From: Monomorium pharaonis
Taxonomy: Eukaryota; Arthropoda; Insecta; Hymenoptera; Formicidae
Assembly (NCBI RefSeq): GCF_013373865.1
Contig: NC_050471.1
Location: forward strand, 28,553,176 to 28,617,175
DNA length: 64,000 bases
Direction of reading: 5' to 3'
The notes beneath the pieces are model-generated. The model was not told where the DNA came from. It searched no databases and worked only from the letters and a program-made list of their open reading frames with translations. The position numbers and the translations under genes were made by a program. This document shows positions 25,201-37,310 of the stretch, piece by piece (the stretch's first letter is position 1; every line of letters starts with the position of its first letter).

Positions 25201-26015
25201 CCGCGGCGATCTCAACGAGTTTCTGCGCTCTTGTTCACCCAACTACGTGATTCGCGTGCCCAGCGCGACAGATGAGAACGGCCACCCGACCGCGGGCGAA
25301 CCCTCGCGGCTCTCGCACATGGACCTGATTAACATCGCGGTACAAGTTGCGTCTGGTATGGTGTACCTGTCCGACCGAAAGTTCGTTCATCGCGACCTGG
25401 CGACGCGCAACTGCCTGATAAACGACCAGATGATCGTTAAGATTGCCGACTTCGGCCTATCGCAGAAGATATATCTGCAAGATTATTATAAAGGTTGCTC
25501 TCTTGTTATTTTTATTGTTTAAAATGTTACAGACCTGTGATCTGTAAAGAGTCATTACAAATTATAAATTTGTCTCAAAAATTATTTGACAGTTGCCTCT
25601 AATTTTCAAATACAGTATCTAATCGGTTTTCACTTCTAACAATAACGTAGGAGACGAGCAGGACGCCATCCCCGTCAGATGGATGCCGCTGGAGAGCATA
25701 CTCTACAACAAGTACACCGTCGAATCGGACGTGTGGGCGTTTGCTGTCTGTCTCTGGGAGATTTTCAGCTTCGCGTTGCAGCCGTACTATGGGATGACAC
25801 ACGAGGAGGTGGTCAAGTACATCAAGGAGGGTAACGTGCTTCGCTGCCCGGACAATACGCCCCAGTCGATTTATGAACTGATGAAACTCTGCTGGAACAG
25901 GCGGCCGTCCGACCGGCCGACTTTCCGCACGATCTATCAGACCCTCGACGGCATCAGACAGGATCTGGAGGCGGAATGCAAGTCGGACAGCGTTCCGCTA
26001 CGCATTCGCGTGTGA
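22242..26015 (+). CDS. Nrk: Frizzled-kringle receptor tyrosine kinase (Nrk/MuSK class)
   Basis: Seven exons join in phase: 22242-22305, 22427-22617, 23073-23334, 23832-24074, 24414-24604, 24842-25493, 25651-26015; 655 residues. Residues 1-21 form a signal peptide. A Frizzled-type Cys-rich domain follows (about 28-170; CAPYSGRIC, WNEL-like NLWEEL, LCMYAFPLC). A kringle (about 174-252) holds GLDCQSW, NYCRNAGGD and PWCFTTDP. One membrane segment lies at about 278-302. The kinase (about 350-640) has GQGAFG at 360, VAVK Lys at 387, HRDLATRN at 500, DFG at 520, and YLQDYY at about 528-533, the YxxxYY activation loop of MuSK/Ror/Trk kinases. No Ig domains are present, as in fly Nrk. The juxtamembrane NEAY resembles the NPxY site of MuSK but lacks Pro. 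Family role: neuronal/neuromuscular surface receptor, possibly Wnt-binding. The exon 6 donor (GTTGCT) is non-consensus after GT. Confidence 0.93.
22890..22975 (+). repeat. Short dispersed repeat (family B) in an Nrk intron
   Basis: The string TTTAGAACTAGAAAAAAGTA...TAAACTGAGAATAAAGTTAATCTACATTGGTAGAAATG resembles sequence at about 695-775 (+) and, on the minus strand, 35040-35345. It is likely a diverged interspersed repeat copy. Confidence 0.4.
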
Positions 26016-26512
26016 ACGTAAATGATAACGGTAATAATTGATATTTCTCTCTTTCACACAAAGACACACAGCGTAAAATTTGTGCAATTTAAGAGCAGAA
26101 AGAAAGAAGTGTTTTTATTTTTTTCAAAAATGCCTCTTTTGAATGATTTTGCTCTGGCTTGGACAAATTTTACTCTGTACGACGATCAATTAAGAGTAAG
26201 GTACGTTACTGCACTTATCACTTACTCTTCAATTAAATTTCCAGCTAAGTAACTTTGTATTGTGTATCATGAGTGTGATGTGGAATACCTGCCTTCTTAG
26301 TTGGATGCGCCTCGATACTGAATCTGTTGTCACAGTTGCAAGAAAAGGTGACAAAAAGGACCAATATATAAAACAGAGGCGCGATATTTCACTTTCTATT
26401 TCTCGAGAAATAGATGCATCTATGTCGGTATGCAATACTGCTGACTTATCTTCCTGGATATTTTTCCGAATTAGCTCGAGAAGATTTTTACGCTTGTTTC
26501 TATTTATCGCTC

Positions 26513-26518
26513 AATAAA
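26513..26518 (+). terminator. Candidate polyadenylation signal of the Nrk-like gene
   Basis: AATAAA about 500 bases after the stop codon. It is the first clear canonical signal in the presumed 3' UTR. Confidence 0.4.
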
Positions 26519-26826
26519 CTTCCGATTATCTCTAATTAGGACTGTCACTTTTCGCTACAGCTTTCAGAAACTTTAATATTATTAGTTGCTCGTTTTTTGC
26601 TACTACAAATTTACAAAGGCTTAAGTAAGTGTAAGTCTTTAAAAGTATGCAAATTATTTTATTTTTTATTAAATATTCTCTTTTTTGCCTCTTGTCAGAC
26701 GTGTGATGATCTCTCGTCGTGTTTCTGTGACATTTTTAAAAAAGATTTTTTTACAGTTTACACTAGTGTAAATTTTTTGAAATAATAAAATGAAAGGAAA
26801 AAATGTGACTTTTCTTTCTCTTTTAA

Positions 26827-27651
26827 GGCGCGAATTCATGCAGCGAGAAATCGCTGGCGACTTGGGACTTTAACGTCAGTTAAAGGTTAATAATTGCAGA
26901 GAAATAATTATTGTTTGTAATAAAAATTGAAGAGTAATGAATAAAAATGAAGGTGACAATACGTACAAACGGGGTGTATACCGCTCAGTGTGCAAATAAT
27001 TTGAAAATAGCTATAACAATCCAGATAGCACAAAATATTTATAAGAAGGTCAAATATTTGTAATAAATATTTTGTACATATTTTTATGTCCGAGTTTGTC
27101 AGGTATAAAAAAAATTATGATAAACATTTATGAAAATATTTAAAATAAATATTTATACCATTATTATCAAAGAATATAAAAAATATTTCAAGTTCACATA
27201 CCATAAATATTTTTCAGTACATTTTAAAAATATATTCTATATAATGTTGATAATAGTTTTTGTATCATTTCTAAATGGTTTATGAAAAATAATTATATAA
27301 TCTTTAAAAAATATTTTTTGAAAATAAATTTGTAAAATATATTTATAAATATTTATGAAAATATTTTGTGCTATCTGGGAAGAGCCGTCAAGAAGCGACG
27401 GATAGCGATTGCAACTGCTGTAATGTTGGAGTTGAAAAGAACGCAAAAGAAGCAGTGTTCGCGATTATTTATATTGCTCCTTCTTCTCCTTTCCCCCATG
27501 GATATCCGAATATTGCTCCTTGAAAGGCGCGATGTGGCGACTTGTCGATGCTGTTCAAACAGGACGAACTTCCGACGATTTGTCACTACTACACAATGTC
27601 TACGTAGAGGGGGAAAGTCGCTAGCGATTTCTCGCTGCATGAATTCGCACC
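26827..27651. mobile_element. Non-autonomous TIR element with a nested insertion
   Basis: The ends are GGCGCGAATTCATGCAGCGA (26827 on) and, on the other strand from 27651, GGTGCGAATTCATGCAGCGA; the inverted repeats run about 36 bases with two mismatches. The element is flanked on both sides by TTTAA (26822-26826 and 27652-27656), a plausible 5-base target duplication. The interior has no transposase and is split by a second MITE (27021-27379). Without that insert the element is only about 465 bases. Confidence 0.8.
27021..27379. mobile_element. MITE with CCAGATAGCACAAAATAT ends, copy 1 (nested)
   Basis: Starts CCAGATAGCACAAAATATTT and ends with the inverse (ATATTTTGTGCTATCTGGG). The AT-rich interior is dominated by AAATATTT motifs. 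It is nearly the same sequence as 51301-51661, matching across its full length with scattered substitutions. It lies within the 26827-27651 element, so it inserted later. Confidence 0.88.
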
Positions 27652-27656
27652 TTTAA

Positions 27657-30600
27657 AGAAAGAACTTAGATTTTCGGCACGAGGAGCAGACGCACAACAC
27701 TCTGCGCCACAATCGTGCAAAAATATATCTTATATATCTAAATACGTATCTAATGATAAAATGATTTGCATACGCTTTTAGTGTGTGTTTACTTTACGAA
27801 TTGTTTCCTTCCGTTTTCCGATGTCGTCTTATAATTTTCAGATGAAATGTGAAAACATGGCGGTCCTAAGCCATCGCGAATTTAAATAACGCTTTTTTGC
27901 GAGTGAAACACTATCGAATCTGTTGTACAAATAGTATAAAAGCGACGTGGCTATAAAAGCGCATTTAACGACGTTATATTTAGAGGCTCCTTTATTGTTA
28001 GACGTGTGTTAGGTTGTTAGATCGTTTGCTGTACCAAAAAAAGTAACAATAACGGAAAAAAGGCACAATTAATACCTATATTTAATGTGCTGAGATATTA
28101 AGTGAGAAATAAATTATGAGGAATGTTAAGCGAATCATTGAAGCGAATGTACACTACGAAGTTGTTGTAAATTAAGGAAGCATAAAGGCGCACGCGCGGC
28201 GCAATATTCTCCTACACGCATAACTTTAAATTATATCTAGCGTTTGCGTCACGCGTGATCTTGTTTTGTGTGAATACGCTATTGTTTAATGCCTAAACAT
28301 ACTTTGCGAAGATACAAAGGAGTGGATCTGCGTCACGCGTACGCGGAAAAATAAAACTCGTGCAGAAGGAGCTAATCGTGTCCATTTATAGTTATCTCTT
28401 ATTTAGTTTAGTTCGCAATCTTTTTGACTCGCTGACTGCCTTGTTAGGAAGATGATTCGCCGTTTCGTTCGACCTGCCTGTGATTTTTTTTAGCGACACT
28501 GAACGCACCGACTGAACAGCCATCTCATCACTGCCACAATTGCATTCCAGAAAACGCGTTTACTGTTAAATAGAGCAGCGAAGAATTGTTTGTACCACAC
28601 GCTACAAGTGTCGTATGCAACGAACATTCTTTTGTAAGTGTTTTTTCTAGCCAGCGTGTAAGTTAAGAATATATACATAGACTGTTGCGGAGTAACTCTC
28701 TTCACTCTCGCGTCGCTTTTATTTTAACGAGTGTAATATTGACGCCGTTTTCCGACGCGCGTAATCGACTGATCGTCGAGGAGCGAGAGAAAATGCGGTA
28801 TGTTATCAGTTTGAGAATATAAAATATTCTCGTCCCGGGGACGAAGCTAGACTGCCGGGCGACTTCTTTTCACAATATCACGTGTGTCGTCATTGCGCTG
28901 AGAACGAAATCGAGAAGTTTATTTTTTTAGAACGTCTCGGAGTCGTACGTTTTCGAAGAGGATTACAAAATGCCCAATATTTTTTGTTTTCTTTTATAAA
29001 CAATCTTCGATTTTTATATAATTAAGGGTTTCATAATTTGTTCTTAAAAACGTCTTTGTAATTAATTTATGATATCTTAAGATTGTATTTAAACTGATCT
29101 AAAATATAACAAGATTACAGTACTACGTTTTATAAGATCTAAGAGATAGGAGCCTCTTCGGAACTAAGAAAGTATCTTTCAAAAGAAGCTTAAAGACGTT
29201 CTGAGTTAAGCCACTCGATTGACGATATCTTCCATACATACACATACACGCCTTTTTATATTGTATATTTGTATGTTGTGTAGTGCCGTATGCGGATGTG
29301 CAGAGTTTTCACAAAAAGGAAAAAAAATTTAACAAGAACAAAATTATTGCAGCTGCAGTCTCCACCTTTTTTCTCTCTTTACACTTTTGTCTAAGTCGCA
29401 ATGATTCCAATTTTGTCGATTCCTGCAATTCTCTTCTTACCTTATTCTTTGTTTAATTTTTAATTTAACTAAAAAGAATGATTCTCCAGGAATCGGTATC
29501 TTGATCAGCGAATTAATTTTTATTTTTTTAGCGTATTAACTAAAAATAAAAAAAGTGAATAAATGCTTTTTGGTGGATTTAATTAAATATATATGCTTTT
29601 TTGTGAAAATTTTGGACCATCTTATCGGTGTAATAGGCGCGTATGCGTCTATCCGCGACCAACGAGAAAATTTCTAAGAATAACTGCCAGATATTAACAT
29701 GTTGAGTTCGTACTTTATTAACGTTGCCGATATATCGATGCGAGAGCCCTATTGTTCGATAATGTCACGCGCGAATGTACGGCAACTCGACGCCGTAATG
29801 TAACTCGTGCGAATTCTTGCAAACAGATAATCGGTGTGTAATTGATTTTTGTAAATAATCGATAACGTGTCTCTATCACGAGTCTCTGTACCGCCTCTGA
29901 CAATACCATTTGTATACCTGTATTTCTACTGTATTTATATACCAACTGTACCGTTCTCGGATCGCTCTTTCCGTTGTGTAGACTCTAATTGTGTCCACGC
30001 TGAATCCAATAATCGGTCTAACTGTACCACGAATGCCTCGAGGGAAGTATATGAAACTCTCTACCTCGTGGCGTGTAAAACCGCAAGAAATAAACAACCA
30101 ATTTCTTATTATATCGGTCAATTTTCTGTGCTCCGCCTCACTTTGTATTACATATAATGTCGAATCTATGTAGACATCCTTCAGAACTTCGGAGAGATCC
30201 ATTGTTACGTATATCAATTCGTTTCTTTCTCACCGTCCTTATTTATAAAACACATTTTCAATTTTTTTATCATCAAAAAATTAAAAAATCAAAAACTAAT
30301 GGCTTAAGATACGAATAGCAGAGCTATATATAATGTCCCATATTAATTATTCTAATACGAAAATTGATTAGGGATATTATTGTACACTATATTACTTGCA
30401 TCATAAGTATATTTTCTGTAACGTACGTGGCTTCCTTTATTCATCCTTCTATCTAGCTATGGAACTAATCTAAAATAATTCATTATTTTTTTTTTATAAA
30501 AAGCAGATTTGGTTTGCACATCTTGTATATACATATTACGTTCCCTTACGCTAATTTTATATGTGTACATATACATAAAACTCCTTACGATACAAACTCG

Positions 30601-31885
30601 GTGCTTATAGTGCAAGTCTCTAGCCGCGATAATATGATCTTACGCATAATGATCTATCTCTCTTTGGTACGCGTTTTTCTCATAAATGCATCATAGATAT
30701 AGTGATAGTCGGCATAAATGTGCAAAATATGAAATGGAAATCTTTTTCAAACTGACTAGCTTTGCTCGATTCAGTTTTCGCATCTTTAACACATCGGGCA
30801 ACGCGTTGCATTTACTTTTGTACCGCGGAAAAATACTTCAATAGACATATCGTAGAAACAAGGGGGCATATCACCTCGACAAGTCAAAACGAGAATTTAA
30901 ACGACTACGAAATTTTTTATGAAAAAAAATTGTAAAAGTCATGTTTATTCCATTGTTTATCAAAAAATTATCAAATAATATAAGTGTATATGCCTCCTTA
31001 AAGTTTCTTAGATTCTGCAAATTATAAATATATAATTAGCAAATTTTATATCTATACGTATTACCTATCGTCCAACAAGCAAAAGATAAAAGTATATTTG
31101 TACAACTGATCTATACAAATACTGATGGTACCTTAAAAAGTAAATAATTATTACACCTATTAATTATTGCAATTTAACTCTATACGCATTTGATATAGTG
31201 AACACTTAGGGATCTAGAAAAAGAAATGCATTTTGTGATACTGTTACTTTGAACAATTCCTTACGCGCGTCCGTATACAGCACGAGTTTCCAGAAACAAA
31301 GTGCATAAATCTCTCTTGGATCGAAAGTACGAACAAAATGTATAGAATTCGAACAACTCGGATAGTTTCAAACATTTTTAAATATCAGTTTGCATTTGAT
31401 GGAAATTTCATTAAAGAAAATATTAACAATCTCGATAATTCTGGAATAGTTTTCAATATTCAAGTATTTATCCTCATCATTTAACACTAGAAATACTTTA
31501 TTCACTAGAAGGATCAAACAAATGATCTTTTTATTGTAAAAATAAAGAAAGTGAATGTGAAATATCAAATATTTCATCAGGATAAACAATGTAATCGATA
31601 AAAAGTCAAAAAATTTCAGAACCTTTTACACGAGAAATAGGATATTAATTTAAAAGATAGAAACAATCAATAATAGTTCAGCGTAGTATTAATTTACATA
31701 TTCTTCGTTTCTAAACCCAAGAGAGCTAATCGAATGTTCTTTTTTCTAGCGACTCTGTTTGCATGCCGTTACCGCTCACTTGTATTATATGGCTCGTGTT
31801 ACAGACAGTACTGAAAGTACATATACACGTTCTACATCCTACACTGTCATTTGCACGAAACGATAATAATAATAGGATTGTACAA
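27657..31885. other. Intergenic region with no supported gene
   Basis: No exon chain with protein-family features was found. The open frames near 29.7-30.2 kb overlap on both strands without conserved-looking sequence. The left part may include distal 3' UTR of the upstream kinase gene, and the right part 3' UTR of RUNDC1 (minus strand). Patches near 28.1-28.9 kb are richer in CpG than their surroundings. A non-coding transcript cannot be excluded. Confidence 0.5.
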
Positions 31886-34800
31886 TCAAAACGCGTCCTT
31901 TATATTCTGAAATTGTCGCACGGCTAGGTCCACCGGCAAATCGAACTTGTAACTGGTAAGGCGATCCAAGGTATGAAACGCATCTTGGAAACCTGAAAGA
32001 AGTTTCGTCATTAGAAACGTAATTCCGCTTTATGATGCTTATTCCTAATTGCGACGTACCTGTCTTTACAACGTAGCTCCACGAGAGGTAATAATTTTCC
32101 AAAAGATACTGGCACTGCAGGATCAACTTCAGCCATATCACAAGTTTGTTTGCGCTGGAAATACAACACAATTATTTGATATTTTAGTTGTTGCTTATGA
32201 TTAACAGTTAATAACGAATAATAAACAATTTGTTACTCACTTTAAAGCTGCGCATATAAATGCCTTGAAATGCGAATCGTAACTTCGCTTGTACGGACTG
32301 TGAGAAGCGATGATGTTGCCTATCGTCGTCAATAAGCTCTAAACGAACAAGACAGGAAGAAACATTAGAACATAAAGATTTCTAACTAAAATTTATTCCC
32401 CGACTCTTCTGCTTCTCTTCTCTCGCTATTACAGTTTTCTGGAAATGGAGAATGGCCTACCTGTTTCGAGGAGGCTATCCTACCGGCTGCGAGGTCCAGG
32501 TTGAAGCTTTGCGACAGCTTCTGTGCGGGACTGGAGTTGTAACGGCGCCCATTCTTGATCTCATAGTACTTGAGTATCAGTTCCCAGGCGTGCATGAAGT
32601 TCGCCGAAGTGACGCCGCGCTGCGTCGCGAAGCAGGCGACGAACGGCACCACGCTGGATCCAGTGCGCGTCACGTCCGCGGTCAGACCGTGCTGCATGAG
32701 ATCCCTGACCGAGGTGGCGAGATGCTTCCTCACCGCGGATGTGAGCCTCGCGTTCGCATGTGACGCTGAATCCGAGTCGGACGTGTAGTCGATATCGTCC
32801 TCCTCGTCGTCGTCGGGATGACGCTGCTGCTGCTGCGACGTCTCCGCGATTGTCTCCAGCACATGTTCCACGGCGATGTCCAATCTAGTGCGCAGATCGC
32901 GCCAATTGTGCACTGGGTTTTTGCTGTTGCCGCCACCGAAACTCCGGCGCACCCGCTCGCTGCCGCAGCCCAGCTGCGACAGCAGGAACATGTGCAGCAG
33001 CGCGACCACCTTGCGCACGGTGTTGAGAGTCCTGGTCCGACTGGCGGTATTCGCGTCCTCATCGATGATGGGTCTCCCGTGTTCGAAGCGCCTCTTGGAA
33101 CCGTATGTGGCCGACGAGGCGCCGGAACCGCTAGAGTGTACCGGACACGCGCACGTGCACGCCAGAGTCTCCGTGCTGACCTCACCCTGAAGGTAGTTTA
33201 TGAAGCGTTCCAGGTCGGCGATTTGCGTCTTGAGCTGGGAGACCAGTTGCTCCTTCATCTTCAGAGGGCTGACAATCTATTATATAATAAATATATTATG
33301 CAGTTTTAAATAATAAAAATAAATAGTATATTTATGCACTTCGTCCCAAAAGCACTGGACCACAATTCCTTAATTATCTTTTATAATTATTTGTTTTCAT
33401 CAGGCTAATTATTCGGAAATTACAGATGTCTGTACTCCAAATTGGCGAAGAGACATCCAGTGATTTTAAGATCAAGCGTAGAATTAGAGATCAACTTCAC
33501 ACGTACTTGACTTATGGCATAATCGACTTGCCACCTGAGATCGTCCACCGGTAATTTGCACAGGTCGTCGACGTTGAAGTTCAATTTTTCTTTCAGGTGA
33601 TCTACAAAAGCATCGGTTGTTTTACTCCTTTCGGATTTTTGGTTAGCTAGAACCACTTACTGATTATGATATTTTGCCTCTCGAGAATGACACTTTGCGG
33701 TAGATCGGCGTCACCCGTCTCGTATGCGTACTTCTCTAGATCCTCCAACTGTGACTTCAGCTGGGTAATCAGTTCTCTCTGCCTCGTTCGTTGCAATGCC
33801 ATTTTGGATTCAATCTCCGCGTCACTGATTACGCCAGTCACCTATAGTCAAATTCAATGCGAATAAAGACCTATCGAGTAGGAAAATAGCTTTTAAAGCT
33901 AAATGATAACACCATAAACATTACATAATCTGCTGTATTGTAGCTAAAAAAAAAGTTTAAAAAATTGCAACAGGCGACGCAAGTCGTAGCTAAAAAAAGT
34001 TTAGAAAATTGCAACAGGCACACTAATTATTTACAATAATCGGGATCACATGGAGCAAAGGACGAAATGCGTAAAGATATTAAAATAATATAAAAGGTAT
34101 AAAAAGGTATCAAATAAATAGAAAAGAAAGTATGTGAAAAAATTTTATTACACATTCAAATAGTATAAAAACAGCAGAAGACAAATATAGCTTATATAAG
34201 CAAATAACAAGGTCCATATATATAATGTACAAAATAGAGTGTAAAAAATATAAAATATAAAAATGACTTAAAAACGACTAGATAAGAACAATAAAAAATA
34301 TGTCAAAGCCACAAAAATGCCATCAAAGCAACAAAAAACCTTAAGTCATAAGGTAACAAATAGAAGATTTATTTGTGCTGAAAAGTTGCAAAAAGTTTGC
34401 TTTTTTGTGGATGGCTTACGCTTCGATCGCAGGACATAGAGGAGAGCGGTGTAATGGATCCGCTCTCCAGCAGCAGATTATTCGGTACGTCTGGAATTCC
34501 CCTGAACGCAAATTCCTCCAGCTCCTTGAGCAACGTCTCCTTCTCGCTGGCCGGCGCGTCCACAATTTGCCGGAGACGAAACTGAACCTGCGCCGATGGA
34601 TTTCATTAATTAATCCTATTAATTACACAAATACAGCAATTGTAAGGTGATCTGACACTTGTTTCTCAATCTTCTTACCTGAGCAAAGTGAGTAGTCAAT
34701 GCTATCAGAGACGAGTTGAGCATCTCCTGTTCTTCTTCCAACATCTTCACTCTCTCCATATCATATGCGAGGCTAACAAGAGACATATTATCATTTAAAA

Positions 34801-35818
34801 ATTTAATCATTCACGATTATCAAATAATACTTTAATATAATATTGCTTATCCTTCTCTTCAATATATAATTTATATACATAATATAATAAACTTGTAAAA
34901 AGTTATTGCAGTACATAATAATGATGATAAAATTTGTTGTTGTGTTACTTTTATAACCCTTGAAAGATGTGGCTTTCATGAAAACGACTATTTGACTAAA
35001 TGACGAATTTGACTATTTATATCAATATAATTGATACTGATATTGATTTAATTTACTTTCAATCTTTTCCAAATATTCCTAAAACAAGATTAAAATTAAT
35101 TTATATTAATAAAAATAAACATTAAAATAACTTAACTCTGATTAATCTATATTTCTATCAGTGTAGATTAATGCTCAGTTTGAACCTCTCACTTTCAATC
35201 TCTTCTTCAAATTCTTAGAACAAGATTAAAATTAATCTACGTTGATAAAAATGAATATTGAGATGACTTAACTTCGATTAATTTATATCTATTTCTATTA
35301 ATGTAGGTATTACATTCACTTCAATCTCAGTTTAACTTACTTTCTGTTTCAGTTCTAAGAAATGAAAAAAGAAAGTTTTAAGAGTCTCGGGGTCTTAAGG
35401 ATTACAGCATATGTTATCAGGAGAATCCCAGATTCTGGAGAAGAACGAGGAAAGAGTAACGAAGGGAGCAGAAGACGACGTACCTGTCCACGTTGGCGTT
35501 GACATACTTGTACTCGTCCGCGAACTCGTTGTCGCCGTCATTCGCGCCAACCGGGGCCCACCGCTCTCCGGACGGCCTGCTCTCGCTACTCTCGTCCGAA
35601 TTCTCAACCTCGACGTCGCTCTCGAGCGGGCAGAGCACCGTCCGCGAGTGCCGCCGTCGTCGTTGCCGCCGCTCCTCGTCGCCACCGCCGCCGCCGTCGT
35701 CGTCGTCCATCGCCGTCGTCATCGTCGTCTCCCGGTAGCCGCCGTCGTACGCGGCCGCTTCTCCCTCGCCTATTTCCTCCTGCTCGGCAAAATGATACGA
35801 TACGATACAATCGGACAT
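31886..35818 (-). CDS. RUNDC1: RUN domain-containing protein 1
   Basis: Nine minus-strand exons join in phase: 35818-35484, 34772-34679, 34587-34420, 33841-33661, 33601-33507, 33276-32461, 32338-32241, 32154-32060 and 31992-31886; 662 residues. The first exon encodes an acidic, Gly/Asp- and Arg-rich leader (DDDDGGGGGDEERRQRRRR). Then come coiled-coil segments (about 113-330; for example MERVKMLEEEQEMLN, RELITQLKSQLEDLEKYA, MKEQLVSQLKTQIADLERF). The C-terminal RUN domain covers about 430-655, with LDIAVEHVLETI, FMHAWELILKYYEIKNG, HFKAFICAALN and LVIWLKLILQCQYLLENYY. RUN domains usually bind small GTPases or motor adaptors; RUNDC1's own cellular role is poorly defined. A Cys-Ser-rich insert (TCACPVHSSGSG) and a Gln/Asp-rich linker interrupt the middle. 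Confidence 0.92.
35040..35345 (-). repeat. Dispersed repeat (family B), two tandem half-units
   Basis: On the minus strand the motif TTCTTAGAACT...AGTAAGTTAAACTGAG...AATCTAC-TTGATAGAAAT appears twice in diverged form within about 300 bases. Similar sequence occurs at about 695-775 and 22890-22975. It lies in the first RUNDC1 intron. Confidence 0.45.
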
Positions 35819-36340
35819 ATCGATCTGACGACCTCGTCGTGGTACGCGAGCCCACGTAGCTTACGTACCATGGCGGCGAAGTGTCGTCCCCGGTGCCGCC
35901 TCTCCGTGTGCGACTCCTGGGTCCTCGCGCCGAGAATCCGAGCGTCGAACGCGTCGAAAAATCACGGGCCTCCTTTCTCTTTCTCCTCTCTCTTCCGCTC
36001 ACGGCGAAATCATTATTAATTGACCACCTGCGCACGTGTACGACCGAGACGCCGCGGACGTCAGCGGACGTCAGCAGAGCAGTACAGGCCCGCGCAAAAG
36101 CGAACTCCCCCTCCTCCTACGCCGCGCGTCCTCGAGGTGCGCCGGTGCGCGTTCACGATGTTCACGTATGACAGCTGATGACGAGTCGAAGGACGGAGGT
36201 TGTAATGCGCGATAAGACGACTTCCTTTCGCGTCGCACAATGCAGCGGGTTGGGATAATGGTGCGGGGAGAACGTGAAAAGTAGCGGGGAACTGAAAACA
36301 ATATAAAAGCTATCGTTCTTTCTTCGTGAGCTTTTTACGT
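35819..36340. promoter_or_regulatory. CpG-rich upstream region of RUNDC1
   Basis: GC- and CpG-rich sequence runs from the first RUNDC1 exon to about 36.29 kb and then drops abruptly to AT-rich DNA, the usual look of an insect CpG-rich promoter/5' UTR. No TATA box is evident. The overlapping open frames here are a by-product of GC richness. Confidence 0.45.
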
Positions 36341-36344
36341 TATG

Positions 36345-37140
36345 TTAGGGTTGAGAAGTTAATATGTTTTTTTAATTAAGTTAAAGTCAATGGCTTATAA
36401 AATGAAGTTACATTGAAAGCTACATAAATAGAAAACTCAATTAAAAGTTACGTTAAGATTAAATTTAATTTAATTTAAAATTAATTTTAAAAAGTAATAT
36501 TTATTTAGATGAGAATGTTAAATTATAGTTTCTCAAAATTAAAATTTATTGTTAATCGTTTAAATTTATTGTTTAACTAATTACTATCCAGTTCTGCATT
36601 ACGTTTTTAATTTTCTTATGATTGAAAATTATTTAATAAATTTTTTAATTTTTTTTTTTGCTTCATCTCTTTTTAATAATTGTTAATAAAATGTGTTATT
36701 TTTGATGATTAAAAATGTCTTTTTTAATTAATTAAAAGCAAATAAAAAATATATCAAGAAAATATATTTTACTAAAATTTAAATTTAAAATTTAAATTTT
36801 ACTTTTAATTAATTAAAAGATGTTTTGATTGTCAAAACTCTATCTACTTTTAACAAGTTGAAAGAAAAACCATTTCATTGTTAAAAATTCCATCATTAGT
36901 AAAGCTAAGATAAAAAAATTAAAATTTAAATTAAGCTGAATTTATAATAAAAAATTTGATTTTTAATCTTAGCTATTTCTTCTAAATTAATGGAATTCTA
37001 ATTTACAATTTGCGAGCCAATTGCGACCACAATTAAGAGATTAGAGTTTACCCAATCAAATGACTTTAATTTAATAAAGTTTTTTAAATAACAAATTTCA
37101 ACTTTCTTTAATTTTTAAATATTTTTGGAATCTTAAAGCA
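36345..37140. repeat. AT-rich repeat block (family A-like) upstream of muskelin
   Basis: After TTAGGGTTGAGAAG the block consists almost wholly of TTAAAATTTAAATT-like sequence. A stretch near 36.39-36.51 kb resembles 2.6 kb and 59.6 kb (GGCTTATAAAAT, GTTAAGATTAAAT-AATTTA, AAATTAATTTT-AAA). It probably derives from an interspersed repeat; the edges are uncertain. Confidence 0.4.
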
Positions 37141-37310
37141 ATCGACGCGTCCGAAGCCATTTGAATCCCCCATTTGAATTCGAACAATCGAATCGGAATT
37201 CGATTCGATTATACGTACTCGATCCATCCCCCCCTCCCAGTCCCGCCTCACATCCCTTCTGCGCGTAATGATAATCAGCGATGAGTTGAAGGTTATGTCA
37301 TTTGTGTAAC

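Noticed and set aside
29718..30217. Overlapping frames of 75-113 codons on both strands
   Set aside because: There is no recognisable domain, no splice context and equal openness on both strands, so they are probably UTR or spacer.
32452..33309. Long plus-strand frames of up to 163 codons across RUNDC1
   Set aside because: They are antisense shadows of the GC-rich RUNDC1 exon 6, whose minus-strand frame matches the family.
35395..36301. Several long Arg/Asp-rich frames around the RUNDC1 first exon
   Set aside because: They reflect CpG-rich composition; only the minus-strand frame from 35818 continues in phase into conserved exons.
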